A program made the translations under genes and the position numbers. Of a stretch of 64,000 nt of DNA, positions 10,384 to 19,830 are shown piece by piece. Source of the stretch: Candidatus Endomicrobiellum cubanum (GTDB lineage: Bacteria; Elusimicrobiota; Endomicrobiia; Endomicrobiales; Endomicrobiaceae). The notes beneath the pieces are model-generated. The model did not search any database. It was not told where the DNA came from and was given only the letters and a program-made list of their open reading frames with translations. How positions within the stretch are numbered: position 1 is the first letter of the stretch; every line of letters begins with the position of its first letter. The DNA lies in contig JAISYS010000016.1 in assembly GCA_031269735.1 (NCBI GenBank), positions 1 through 64,000 on the forward strand. Reading direction: 5' to 3'.

Positions 10384-11511
10384 ATGATTAAAATTAAAAG
10401 AACAGCAGTTTTAAGTTTGTTTATATTTTTTGTTTTATCTATACAAAATATGCAAAATGCTCTTTCAGCGACTAACACAGATGATGTTTCATCTAACTTA
10501 GGCGTAGATGTTAATGGCTACTTGGCTTTTGTTTTACAAGGTAGTCCAAGACGTAATGTGCCAAATAAGTTTCAAGGGGTATTTGATGGAGCATTTTTAG
10601 GTGCTTTATATGCTACAAAGCATGTTACAGAAAATTCTCTAATACGCACGCATTTTAGAGTAATAAAAGGTGTAGGTATAAATGATAAATTTTTATTGTA
10701 TACTTCTTTAGATTCTTGTGTAGGCACAAAAAATAACTCAACAGATGGGTTCCCTGAGCTAGCTGAAGTGCTTTGGGAACAAAATCTATTTAATAAAAAA
10801 ATGACGATAGATTTTGGCAAGTTAAATCCTACGCTTTATTTTGATTGTAACAGAGTCGCAAATGACGGCAGTTATCAGTTTTTAGCATCAATGTTTGTGA
10901 ATAATGTTGCTGTCCCATTTCCTAGCTATACCCTAGGGTTAAGAGTAAGATATTCTGTTTTTGATTTTTTAGATCTAGATTATGCGTATTTTAATAGAGA
11001 TGATAACGTTTGGTCTGATCTTGGCACAAATAATAGTAATTTTTTTGAAATTACTTATAGCCTCTGTGATAACGGAAAGTATCGTTTTCTTTTATGGAAA
11101 GACTTTCAAAATGAATACGCACAGGGTTTTGGGTTTAATTTAGAGCAATCTCTGAGCAAAAGTATAATATTGTTTAGTAGAATAGGGTATCAGAATAGTA
11201 ATAGTCCTTATATTATTGACAACACTTACTGTAACAAATCTTATAGTGTAGGACTCCAGTTGAATGGTAATGGTTGGAATAGATTAGAAGATACACTGGG
11301 TATAGCTATTGGCCAAAATTTTGTAGAGAAAAATTCGTATAAAACACCTGAAACTCAAACTGAAATGTATTATAAATATGTACTTAATAATTCTTTACAT
11401 ATAAGTCCGATTATTCAATATGTAGACTGTCCTTATTCAAACATTGCTAATGGATTGACAACAACAAAAAATATTTTTACACTTGGCATCAGAACAAATA
11501 TAACATTTTAG
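10384..11511 (+). CDS. Outer-membrane porin-like protein
   Basis: Signal peptide, alternating amphipathic strands, C-terminal ...IFTLGIRTNITF. Confidence 0.55.
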   Translation: MIKIKRTAVLSLFIFFVLSIQNMQNALSATNTDDVSSNLGVDVNGYLAFVLQGSPRRNVPNKFQGVFDGAFLGALYATKHVTENSLIRTHFRVIKGVGINDKFLLYTSLDSCVGTKNNSTDGFPELAEVLWEQNLFNKKMTIDFGKLNPTLYFDCNRVANDGSYQFLASMFVNNVAVPFPSYTLGLRVRYSVFDFLDLDYAYFNRDDNVWSDLGTNNSNFFEITYSLCDNGKYRFLLWKDFQNEYAQGFGFNLEQSLSKSIILFSRIGYQNSNSPYIIDNTYCNKSYSVGLQLNGNGWNRLEDTLGIAIGQNFVEKNSYKTPETQTEMYYKYVLNNSLHISPIIQYVDCPYSNIANGLTTTKNIFTLGIRTNITF

Positions 11512-11539
11512 AAGATTGTGAGTTTTTTCTAAAATTTTT

Positions 11540-11610
11540 TGGAGCTAGCGGGAATCGAACCCGCATCTTATCGTTGCGAACGATACGTTCTCCCGTTTAA
11601 CTATAGCCCC
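11540..11610 (-). tRNA. tRNA-Ala (CGC)
   Basis: GGGGCTA/TAGCTCC acceptor, TATCG-TTCGCAA-CGATA anticodon arm, GCGGG-TTCGATT-CCCGC T arm; CCA not encoded. Confidence 0.8.
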
Positions 11611-11704
11611 ATATACCCATATAATAACTAAGTATGTAATTGTAGCAATATTTTTATAATCAACTCAAATGATTTTTTGATATGGTGGATTATTAGGAGG
11701 TTAT

Positions 11705-13006
11705 ATGTATAGGATTGCAGATTTATTTTCAAAATTTTCTTTAGTATTTATGTTGTTGTTTGTAGCAAGCAGTGTATTATATAGTGTCCAAAAAATAAAT
11801 AATGTACAACGAATACAACAACAATCTGTAACTAATGAACTTGTCAAAATTTTAGAGAAAAGTCCTGAAATTAAAGATTTGTTAATTAAATCTATAGAAT
11901 CTGCTAAGAAGATAAATCCTGACATAAAGAGTAACCCAGCGCAAACGTTAGAAGATTGGTACACATATATAGATTGGTCTTTAAAGGCAATGCCTTGGAA
12001 AGATTTACGTAAAGAGTACTTCCCTGGAATTTTTGAAGGCCTTGATCAAGGCCTAGATTATTTCTATTTTATTTTAGACCAACCTTTAGAGGAGCTTAAG
12101 GGGAAAGGACTCTATTATAATAGTTTGCAATATTATGAGCCTATACGTTCTTGGGTTATTAAGTATGTGAAGCAATACGGTGCACATCTTGATACTAGAG
12201 AATCATGGAATTTAGACTATTATGATGCAATATATAACGATTTTCGTTTTGGCTTTAAAGACCATGACTGGTACGAAGATCCTGACAATTGGCGTACATT
12301 TAACGACTTTTTTTCAAGGCATTTAAAGTCACCAAGTGCACGATCCATTGCAGATAAGGATGATGACTCTGTAATAGTATCTCCTGCAGACTCTGTTCCA
12401 GAAGGTGTTTGGCGTATAGATATGAACGCAAACATTGTGCAGAAAGAGGGTGTTAAAATTAAAAGCAGTATATATTACTATATTCCAAAACTATTAGGCG
12501 AAACAGAAGATAGTCCTTATAGAGAAACATTTGATGGAGGTTATTTAACACATACTTTTCTTAATGTTCAGGATTATCATAGATTTCATTTTCCGGTTAG
12601 TGGAGTTGTAAAAAAAGTTCGTATAATAACTCAAGATAATGCAGTTGGTGGAATTACAACTTGGGACCCAAAATTAAAAAAGTATGTTCTTGATAGTCGT
12701 GTCCCTGGATGGCAATCGATAGAAACGAGAGGACTTGTTATTTTAGAAACAAAGGATTATGGAACTGTTGCGCTACTTCCAGTTGGAATGTCTCAAGTTA
12801 ATTCCGTTAAATTTGAAAATAATGTTAAAGTAGGAAAATATTTTTCTAAAGGAGATCCATTAGGGTATTTCTTATTTGGAGGGTCAGATTTTATTATGCT
12901 TTTTCAAAAAAAATCTGGTTTTCAAATGACTGCTCCAAAAGAAAAAGATGGCACATATAAACATATTTTAATGGGTGAAAAATACGGTACTTTTAATAAA
13001 AAATAA
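11705..13006 (+). CDS. Phosphatidylserine decarboxylase-related protein with N-terminal signal/TM
   Basis: FNDFFSRHLKSPSARSI, IVSPADSVPEG, YHRFHFPVSG, C-terminal FGGSDFIMLF. Confidence 0.8.
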   Translation: MYRIADLFSKFSLVFMLLFVASSVLYSVQKINNVQRIQQQSVTNELVKILEKSPEIKDLLIKSIESAKKINPDIKSNPAQTLEDWYTYIDWSLKAMPWKDLRKEYFPGIFEGLDQGLDYFYFILDQPLEELKGKGLYYNSLQYYEPIRSWVIKYVKQYGAHLDTRESWNLDYYDAIYNDFRFGFKDHDWYEDPDNWRTFNDFFSRHLKSPSARSIADKDDDSVIVSPADSVPEGVWRIDMNANIVQKEGVKIKSSIYYYIPKLLGETEDSPYRETFDGGYLTHTFLNVQDYHRFHFPVSGVVKKVRIITQDNAVGGITTWDPKLKKYVLDSRVPGWQSIETRGLVILETKDYGTVALLPVGMSQVNSVKFENNVKVGKYFSKGDPLGYFLFGGSDFIMLFQKKSGFQMTAPKEKDGTYKHILMGEKYGTFNKK

Positions 13007-13122
13007 AGCTTGTTCTGTATTCAATTTTGCTTGCATTTTCATTCTTTTCTCTCCTAATAAAATTAGAAAAATACTATACTATATAGTATCAAGAAGTGTA
13101 GTATAAATATTATGCATTAAAC

Positions 13123-13722
13123 ATGGATAAAATAAAAATATGCTTACTATATTTAGGATTAGTAATAACATTTGTTTCTTGTAAGAATAATTCTTCAACT
13201 GGAGACATAGTAGCTAGAAATGATAAAAATGTTATGATAGATGCTACAGATTTATCAAAAGTTGTAGGAGATTTACAAAGGTTTCGTTTAGCTCAAACTC
13301 AGTCACAGCTATCTGCTGTTGAGTCTGAGCTTTCAAATGGCAAAAAGACTAACCATTGGATTTGGTACATTTTTCCTCAACTTGATGGTCTTGTTGCTAA
13401 TCCCAGTTCAACAAATAAATATTACAGCATAAAAACTAGAAAAGAAGCTATAGCTTATCTTAATGATGTTTTTTTATCTAGCAATTTAAAAAAGCATGTA
13501 GCTTTAGTAAGAGGGCATAGTAAAACTAAAACATTAAACCAAATTTTTGATGGGGATAATATTAAATTTAGGTCTTCAATGACTTTATTTGGGCAAATAA
13601 TACGCGAAGAAAGTTGTTTTTCTGGGCAGGAAAATATTTTTTTTGGAGTATTAACAGATTTTAATGAAAACAAAGATATTAAAACGTTAGACTTAATGCA
13701 GCAAGATTTCTTCAACAGATAA
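13123..13722 (+). CDS. DUF1810-like domain lipoprotein
   Basis: Lipobox-like LVITFVSCKNN; domain RFRLAQTQ...KKTNHWIWYIFPQLDGL. Confidence 0.7.
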   Translation: MDKIKICLLYLGLVITFVSCKNNSSTGDIVARNDKNVMIDATDLSKVVGDLQRFRLAQTQSQLSAVESELSNGKKTNHWIWYIFPQLDGLVANPSSTNKYYSIKTRKEAIAYLNDVFLSSNLKKHVALVRGHSKTKTLNQIFDGDNIKFRSSMTLFGQIIREESCFSGQENIFFGVLTDFNENKDIKTLDLMQQDFFNR

Positions 13723-13726
13723 TAGA

Positions 13727-13864
13727 GTGTCTCTAAAAACCATAACGCATATTCTTGCTGCGCCTTTTTTGATACTGCTGCGTTAAAAAACTTGTGCCAC
13801 GATAAATCCTGTTGCATTGTCAAAAAATTTACTCTAATTATACGCATTAGGGTTTCTAGAGACA
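13727..13864. repeat. MITE-like element, family B copy (R1)
   Basis: GTGTCTCTAAAAACCATAACGCATA ... TACGCATTAGGGTTTCTAGAGACA terminal inverted repeats. Confidence 0.8.
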
Positions 13865-13959
13865 TCCTATCATTTTATAAAGAAGTTATTTAATAAAACC
13901 ATTTAAAAAAATTATTATATTTGCTAAACTTACCTCAAATGAAAATATGAGGTATTTTT

Positions 13960-15579
13960 ATGTCTTATCTTGTTTTAGCTAGAAAGTTTAGACCTCAAAC
14001 TTTTGATGATGTTATAGGTCAAGAACATATTTTACAAACTCTTAAGAATGCAATTTCTCAGGACCGTATAGCTCATGCTTACTTATTTAGTGGTCCTAGG
14101 GGCTGTGGGAAAACAACAATGGCAAGAATTCTTGCTAAAGCTTTAAACTGTAAAAATAGAACTTTTACAGAGCCTTGTGGAGAATGCCAAAATTGTATAG
14201 AAATTTCAAAAAGTTCAAGCGTTGATGTATTAGAAATAGATGGTGCCTCAAACAATGGTATAGATGAAATAAGGACTCTACGAGAGAATGTAAAATTTGC
14301 TAGCGCAAATTCAAAATATAAAATTTATATCATAGATGAAGCTCATCAAATAACTACTCAAGCTTTTAATGCATTACTTAAAACGCTTGAAGAACCTCCT
14401 GAACATGTTGTTTTTATTTTAGCTACTACAGAACAACATAAGATTCCTGTTACAATTCTTTCAAGATGTCAGAAATATAGGTTTAAGCTCATACCACCAG
14501 AACAAATGATTAAATCCATAAAAACTATTGCTCAGAAAGAAAATTTCCAAATAGATGACGATGCTTTAAACATAGTTACGACTGCTTCAGGTGGTTCCAT
14601 GAGAGATGCTTTAAGTCTTTTGGATCAAGCTATATCATCATGTTCAGGTAAAATAACTGGAGAGTATATAAGAGATTTACTTGGACTTCTTCCAAAAGAC
14701 ATTATTGCTTCTGTTACAGAAAGTATTGCTAAAGGCCAAGTACAATCTATTTTAAAAGCTGTAAAAGAAATTATAGAACAAGGTTATAACATTTTACAAT
14801 TTGCAAGAGATTTACGTAATCATTTAAGACAGGTTATGATTTACTCTATAAATACTGAAGTTTCAGAAATTTCCTCTGAAGATAAAAAACTTTTTGAAGT
14901 GCAAAAAAGTTTGTTTTCTATTTCTTGTCATGTGCGTATGAGCAATCTTTTATCAAGAGCTTTAGATGAAATGCGTTGGAGTGACGATCCTAGAATGGTT
15001 TTAGAAATGTATCTTTTAAAAATGGCAGAGCCTTATTATAATATTGGTGAGCTTATAGACAAGATAAATGATTTAGAAAAAAGCATACAAGCAAATTGTA
15101 CAAATGCAAATTATTCTATAAAGGGAAAATCTATAGCAAACAAGGAATCAGTAGATGATGTTACTTCCTCGGCAGATTTAATAAGTGTTTGGACAGAAAT
15201 TGTTGATGAAATGGTAAAAAAACATCCTCTTACAGCTCAATCTTTGAAAAAGACTTTTATAAAAGTGTTAGGGAATTCTTCTATACAACTTTCAACTGCA
15301 AGGCAATTTGATTATGAGAGTCTTTTAGAATTTAAAGAGCAAATATCTAAGCTTTTTAAACGAAAAACAGGTTTTGAAGTGTTAATTAAAATCGTTATTG
15401 AAAAGGATGAACAAGCTTATATTTTAGAGAAGGAAGATATAGTTATTACTCAAGAAAGTTCCTCACCTATTAGAGAGTATGTTGTAAAAGAGGATTTTCA
15501 AGAAACGTCTAAAACTGCAATACCAAAACATATAGAAGAAATAGCAAAAAAATTTGGTTCTATAGCTAAGAAAGTTTAA
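13960..15579 (+). CDS. dnaX: DNA polymerase III subunit gamma/tau
   Basis: AHAYLFSGPRGCGKTTMARILAKALNC, Cys cluster, IIDEAHQ. Confidence 0.97.
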   Translation: MSYLVLARKFRPQTFDDVIGQEHILQTLKNAISQDRIAHAYLFSGPRGCGKTTMARILAKALNCKNRTFTEPCGECQNCIEISKSSSVDVLEIDGASNNGIDEIRTLRENVKFASANSKYKIYIIDEAHQITTQAFNALLKTLEEPPEHVVFILATTEQHKIPVTILSRCQKYRFKLIPPEQMIKSIKTIAQKENFQIDDDALNIVTTASGGSMRDALSLLDQAISSCSGKITGEYIRDLLGLLPKDIIASVTESIAKGQVQSILKAVKEIIEQGYNILQFARDLRNHLRQVMIYSINTEVSEISSEDKKLFEVQKSLFSISCHVRMSNLLSRALDEMRWSDDPRMVLEMYLLKMAEPYYNIGELIDKINDLEKSIQANCTNANYSIKGKSIANKESVDDVTSSADLISVWTEIVDEMVKKHPLTAQSLKKTFIKVLGNSSIQLSTARQFDYESLLEFKEQISKLFKRKTGFEVLIKIVIEKDEQAYILEKEDIVITQESSSPIREYVVKEDFQETSKTAIPKHIEEIAKKFGSIAKKV

Positions 15580-15594
15580 GGACAATAGAATAAG

Positions 15595-16191
15595 ATGAAT
15601 AGACCTATGTTAGTAGAGAAAATGGTAGATGTAATAAAGAAGTTGCCAGGTGTAGGACCTAAAATGGCTGAACGTTTAAGTTATCATATACTTAAAATGC
15701 CTGAAAATGAAGTTGAAAAACTTTTAGATTCTATACAAAAAGCTAGGCAAAGGATAAAGAGTTGTAGTTCTTGTTATAATTTAAGCGAACAAGATCCCTG
15801 TCCAATATGTTCTGACACTTCAAGAGAAAAGCGTATTTTGTGTGTTGTAGAGACTCCTCAAGACTTAATAGCTGTAGGTAAGGTTAAAGAGTATAATGGT
15901 CTTTATTTTGTTTTAGGTGGTGCACTATCACCATTAGAAGCTGTAGGGCCTAAAGATATAAGAATTGATAAGTTAATAAAAAAATTAAAAACTGATAACA
16001 TTGGCGAGGTAATCATTGCTACAGATACAGATTCTAAAGGCGAAATAACTGCCATATATCTTGCTGAGATTATAAAAAAGCTAAATATCAAAGTTACACG
16101 ACTTGGCTACGGACTCCCTATGGGTGGAGATATTGAGTATGCCGATGAAGTAACCATTTCTCGTGCAATCGCAGGTCGCAAAGAGATGTAA
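15595..16191 (+). CDS. recR: Recombination protein RecR
   Basis: LPGVGPKMAERLSYHIL, Cys4 zinc motif, Toprim IATDTDSKGE. Confidence 0.97.
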   Translation: MNRPMLVEKMVDVIKKLPGVGPKMAERLSYHILKMPENEVEKLLDSIQKARQRIKSCSSCYNLSEQDPCPICSDTSREKRILCVVETPQDLIAVGKVKEYNGLYFVLGGALSPLEAVGPKDIRIDKLIKKLKTDNIGEVIIATDTDSKGEITAIYLAEIIKKLNIKVTRLGYGLPMGGDIEYADEVTISRAIAGRKEM

Positions 16192-16290
16192 TTGCGCATC
16201 AATTTTTTAGAAAGATGCATTAACTAAAGTGATAATACTTGAGGTTAAATTTGTTCTTTATACTTTATAAATTTAAACACAAGGAGTGAA

Positions 16291-16875
16291 ATGATGTCGG
16301 CAAAAATGATTGAAGTCCGTTGGCATGGTCGTGGTGGTCAGGGTGCAAAGACAGCTGCCCTTTTGTTTGCAGAAACTGTTATGGCAACCGGCAAATATAT
16401 TCAAGCTTTTCCTGAATATGGCCCGGAAAGAATGGGTGCTCCGGTTCAATCTTTTAATAGAATAAGTCAAGACCCTATAACAATTCACTCTGGAATTACA
16501 AATCCTAACTATGTAGTTATTTTAGATCCGTCGCTTATGGAATCTGTGTCAGTTACAGATGGTATTGGTAAGGATGGGAAAATTATTGTAAATACTTCTT
16601 TTTCAGCAAAAGAAATAGCATCTGTTCTTGGTATAGATGAAGCTCAAGTATATGTCGTTAAGGCAAGTCAAATAGCGCAAGAAACTATTGGGAAAAACAT
16701 ACCCAATACGCCAATGCTTGGAGCTTTAGTTAAAGTTATTGGGACTTTAGATATTAGCAGGGTTTTAGAAGATATAAAAGGTAAACTTACTGCAAAGTTT
16801 AGACATAAGCCTGAAGTTATTGATGGTAACATTGCCTCTATAAAACGCGCTTATGATGAAGTTAAAAATCAATAA
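16291..16875 (+). CDS. porG: Pyruvate:ferredoxin oxidoreductase gamma subunit
   Basis: EVRWHGRGGQGAKTAALLFAE. Confidence 0.9.
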   Translation: MMSAKMIEVRWHGRGGQGAKTAALLFAETVMATGKYIQAFPEYGPERMGAPVQSFNRISQDPITIHSGITNPNYVVILDPSLMESVSVTDGIGKDGKIIVNTSFSAKEIASVLGIDEAQVYVVKASQIAQETIGKNIPNTPMLGALVKVIGTLDISRVLEDIKGKLTAKFRHKPEVIDGNIASIKRAYDEVKNQ

Positions 16876-16884
16876 ATTAAAAAT

Positions 16885-17037
16885 GGGTCTGTCTAAAAAC
16901 CCTAATGAGTATATGTAAATTTTTTGACAAAGTAAACTCGCGGGGTTATTATGTAATAAGCACGAATTCCTTAACGCAGCAGTGCCTAAAAAGACGCAGT
17001 AAGTATATGAGACAAGGTTTTATATTTATATAGACCC
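16885..17037. repeat. MITE-like element, family B copy (R3)
   Basis: GGGTCTGTCTAAAAACCCTAATG ... AACGCAGCAGTGCCTAAAAAGACGCAGTAAG ... TATAGACCC, opposite orientation to R1. Confidence 0.8.
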
Positions 17038-17073
17038 AAATATAAAGAGGTTTTTAACTCTTGGAGGGATAAA

Positions 17074-17388
17074 GTGAAAAAAGAAGAAAGCAGAAAATTG
17101 ACATCTCAAGAACTTCCTATTGGTGACATTGTTGAAGCCGGAACCGCTGTGAACTTCCATACTGGGAGCTGGCGTTCTCAAAGACCAGTTTGGGATAAAG
17201 ATAAATGTATTCATTGTTTATCTTGTTGGATTTCTTGTCCAGACAATTCTATACAAATAGCCCCAGACGAAAAGAAAACTACAGTTGTTACAGGTATAGA
17301 TTATGACCATTGTAAGGGTTGTGGAATTTGTGCAAGCGAATGTCCTATAAAAATTAAAGCAATTACGATGGAGCAGGAAAAGAAATAA
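17074..17388 (+). CDS. porD: Pyruvate:ferredoxin oxidoreductase delta subunit (2x4Fe-4S)
   Basis: CIHCLSCWISCPD and CKGCGICASECP. Confidence 0.93.
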   Translation: MKKEESRKLTSQELPIGDIVEAGTAVNFHTGSWRSQRPVWDKDKCIHCLSCWISCPDNSIQIAPDEKKTTVVTGIDYDHCKGCGICASECPIKIKAITMEQEKK

Positions 17389-17443
17389 TAATTAGGTTTT
17401 TTAGAGAGACTAAAAATTTTAGGACTTTTTAAGGGGTCAATAA

Positions 17444-18649
17444 ATGATAAAGACAGTATATTCTAAGGGCAAACTTGTTGCAAAGACAGGCAACGAAGTT
17501 ATGGCTGAGGCAATGCGCCAAATAGAGCCAGACGTTGTGGCTGCATACCCTATAACACCTGCGACAGAAATTGTACAGATTTTTTCGCAGTTTGTTGCAG
17601 ATGGAGTTGTAAAAAGTAAATATGTCGCAGTTGAAAGTGAGCATTCTGCGATGTCTGCTACAATATCTGCTTGTGCCGCTGGCGCTAGAGCAATGACAGG
17701 AACATCTTCTCAAGGACTTTGTCTTATGTGGGAAATGCTTTATATTGCTTCTGGTCTTAGGCTTCCTATAGTCATGGCAGAAGTCAACAGAGCTATTTCT
17801 GCTCCTATCAATATACATGGAGATCAGTCTGATACTATGGGTGCAAGAGACTCTGGTTGGATTCAGATTTATTCAGAAAATTCTCAAGAAGCTTATGATA
17901 ATATGATACAAGCTACAAAAATAGCAGAAACTGCAAAACTTCCAACAATGGTAACCACAGACGGGTTTATTATTTCTCACTGTATGGAAGTTGTAGAACT
18001 TTATCCAGATCAAGATGTTAAAAAATTTGTTGGAGACTATAAACCTGAAAGGTATCTTTTAGATACAAAAAAACCTTATACTTTAGGTTCTATAGATTTA
18101 CAAGACTACTATTTTGAACATAGATACCAACTTGCTCAAGCTATGCGGGATGCAAAAGATGTAATTTTAAAAGTTGCAAAAGATTTTGAACAAACTTTTG
18201 GACGCAAATATGATTTATATGAAAAATATCAACTTGATGATGCAGAACTTGCGATAGTTGTAATAGGTTCAGCAGCTGGTACTGCAAAAGTTGTAGTAAA
18301 CGAACTTAGGTCTAAAGGCATAAAAGCAGGCATTTTAAAAATAAGGGTTTTTAGGCCGTTCCCTGCAGAACAAATAGCAAAAGATTTAGCGCATGTTAAG
18401 GCTATTGCTGTTATGGATAGAGCGGACTCTTGTTCTGGAGCGTATGCACCATTATATTCAGATGTTGTGTCGTCTTTATATGCAGCTGGAATTATAACTC
18501 CTAAAGTGGAAAATTACGTTTATGGTCTTGGTGGCAGGGAAATTAATACAGATCATATTGCACAAATTTACGATAAACTCAATAAAATTGCTTCTGGATC
18601 GCAAAAGCCTTCAAGTCAGGTAGAGTATGTAAACGTAAGAAAAAAATAA
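17444..18649 (+). CDS. porA: Pyruvate:ferredoxin oxidoreductase alpha subunit
   Basis: GNEVMAEAMRQIEPDVVAAYPITPATEI. Confidence 0.93.
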   Translation: MIKTVYSKGKLVAKTGNEVMAEAMRQIEPDVVAAYPITPATEIVQIFSQFVADGVVKSKYVAVESEHSAMSATISACAAGARAMTGTSSQGLCLMWEMLYIASGLRLPIVMAEVNRAISAPINIHGDQSDTMGARDSGWIQIYSENSQEAYDNMIQATKIAETAKLPTMVTTDGFIISHCMEVVELYPDQDVKKFVGDYKPERYLLDTKKPYTLGSIDLQDYYFEHRYQLAQAMRDAKDVILKVAKDFEQTFGRKYDLYEKYQLDDAELAIVVIGSAAGTAKVVVNELRSKGIKAGILKIRVFRPFPAEQIAKDLAHVKAIAVMDRADSCSGAYAPLYSDVVSSLYAAGIITPKVENYVYGLGGREINTDHIAQIYDKLNKIASGSQKPSSQVEYVNVRKK

Positions 18650-18655
18650 AATAGT

Positions 18656-18695
18656 AAAAAGGCAGTAAGGATATGGGTTAAAGTTTTTGGCATAC
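18656..18695. repeat. Family B partial copy (R7)
   Basis: AAAAAGGCAGTAAGGATATGGGTTAAAGTTTTTGG matches the right half of R5. Confidence 0.55.
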
Positions 18696-18734
18696 CCTTA
18701 GGATTAATTGGCCTAAAGCCTTTAGGAGAATAAA

Positions 18735-19670
18735 ATGGCAAACTTAAAAGAACTAAGTAAAAATCAAGAGCGATTGACGGGTGGTCATCGTCTTTGCGCA
18801 GGGTGTGGCGCTGGTATAGTTGCAAGACAGACTATGATAGCTGCTGGAAGTATTCCTGTTGTTGTTACAAGTGCTACAGGTTGTTTAGAAGTTTCAACGA
18901 CGATTTTTCCTTACACGTCTTGGAAAACTTCATTTTTTCATAGCGCTTTTGAAAATTCTGCTGCAACATGCAGTGGTATAGAAACAGCATATAGAAGTTT
19001 AAAAGAGCAGGGAAAAATTACAGAAGATATTAAGTTTATAGCTTTTGGAGGTGATGGCGGAACTTATGATATAGGTTTACAATCTTTATCAGGAGCTATG
19101 GAAAGAGGTCATAGAATGCTTTACATATGTTACAACAATGAAGCATATATGAACACAGGAATCCAAAGATCAGGAGCCACGCCAAAAGGTGCGCACACAA
19201 CGACCGCTCCTGCAGGTAAAGCTCATCCTGGTAAAGAACAAAACAAAAAAGATTTAACAGAAATAATGATAGCTCACAATATACCTTACGTTGCTCAAGC
19301 TTATGTTGGAAATTGGAATGACTTTGTAACAAAGGTACAAAAAGCTTTATCTATAGATGGTCCTACGTTCATAAATATTCTTACGCCTTGCAGACTTGGT
19401 TGGAACTATAAACCAGAAGATACAATGATTTTGGGCAGGCTTGCTGTAGAAACATGTATATGGCCAGCTTTTGAAGTTGAAAATGGTGTGTATAAAATAA
19501 ATGTTATACCAAAAGAGAAAAAACCTATTACAGAATTCTTAAAACTTCAAGGTAGATTTAAGCATTTATTCAAACCTGAAAATGCTCATATATTAGAATC
19601 AATGCAAAAAGATGTAGATTTAAGGTGGGACCGTTTACAACGTAGAGCTTCTGAAGCTTGCAATATTTAA
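18735..19670 (+). CDS. porB: Pyruvate:ferredoxin oxidoreductase beta subunit
   Basis: HRLCAGCGAGI, FGGDGGTYDIGLQSLSGA (TPP motif), ICYNNEAYMNTG. Confidence 0.93.
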   Translation: MANLKELSKNQERLTGGHRLCAGCGAGIVARQTMIAAGSIPVVVTSATGCLEVSTTIFPYTSWKTSFFHSAFENSAATCSGIETAYRSLKEQGKITEDIKFIAFGGDGGTYDIGLQSLSGAMERGHRMLYICYNNEAYMNTGIQRSGATPKGAHTTTAPAGKAHPGKEQNKKDLTEIMIAHNIPYVAQAYVGNWNDFVTKVQKALSIDGPTFINILTPCRLGWNYKPEDTMILGRLAVETCIWPAFEVENGVYKINVIPKEKKPITEFLKLQGRFKHLFKPENAHILESMQKDVDLRWDRLQRRASEACNI

Positions 19671-19688
19671 GTTGTTAAGAGCAAAATT

Positions 19689-19714
19689 AAAACCACTAGC
19701 AATGCGGTGGTTTT
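19689..19714 (+). terminator. Rho-independent terminator after porB
   Basis: AAAACCAC...GTGGTTTT followed by T-rich sequence. Confidence 0.65.
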
Positions 19715-19830
19715 GATTTTGGCTTGTCTATTAGGAGGGTCCTCAAATTTATTTTCTAATGAATAATTTCTTCTTTTCCCTAATTAATACTGGTCAAAAT
19801 CAGATTCTATAAGCTGTAGAGGAGATGTTA

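Noticed and set aside
13068-13092. Palindrome ATACTATATAGTAT upstream of the DUF1810 lipoprotein as an operator
   Set aside because: Simple AT-rich palindrome likely overlapping promoter elements; no regulator nearby to support it.
15060-15090. A-rich GAAAAAAGC stretch in dnaX considered as a programmed frameshift site
   Set aside because: The reading frame is GAA AAA AGC, not the A-AAA-AAG phase needed, and no stimulatory structure was evident.
17429-17818. 129-aa minus-strand ORF opposite porA
   Set aside because: Antisense shadow of a conserved gene, Cys/Arg/His-rich nonsense composition.
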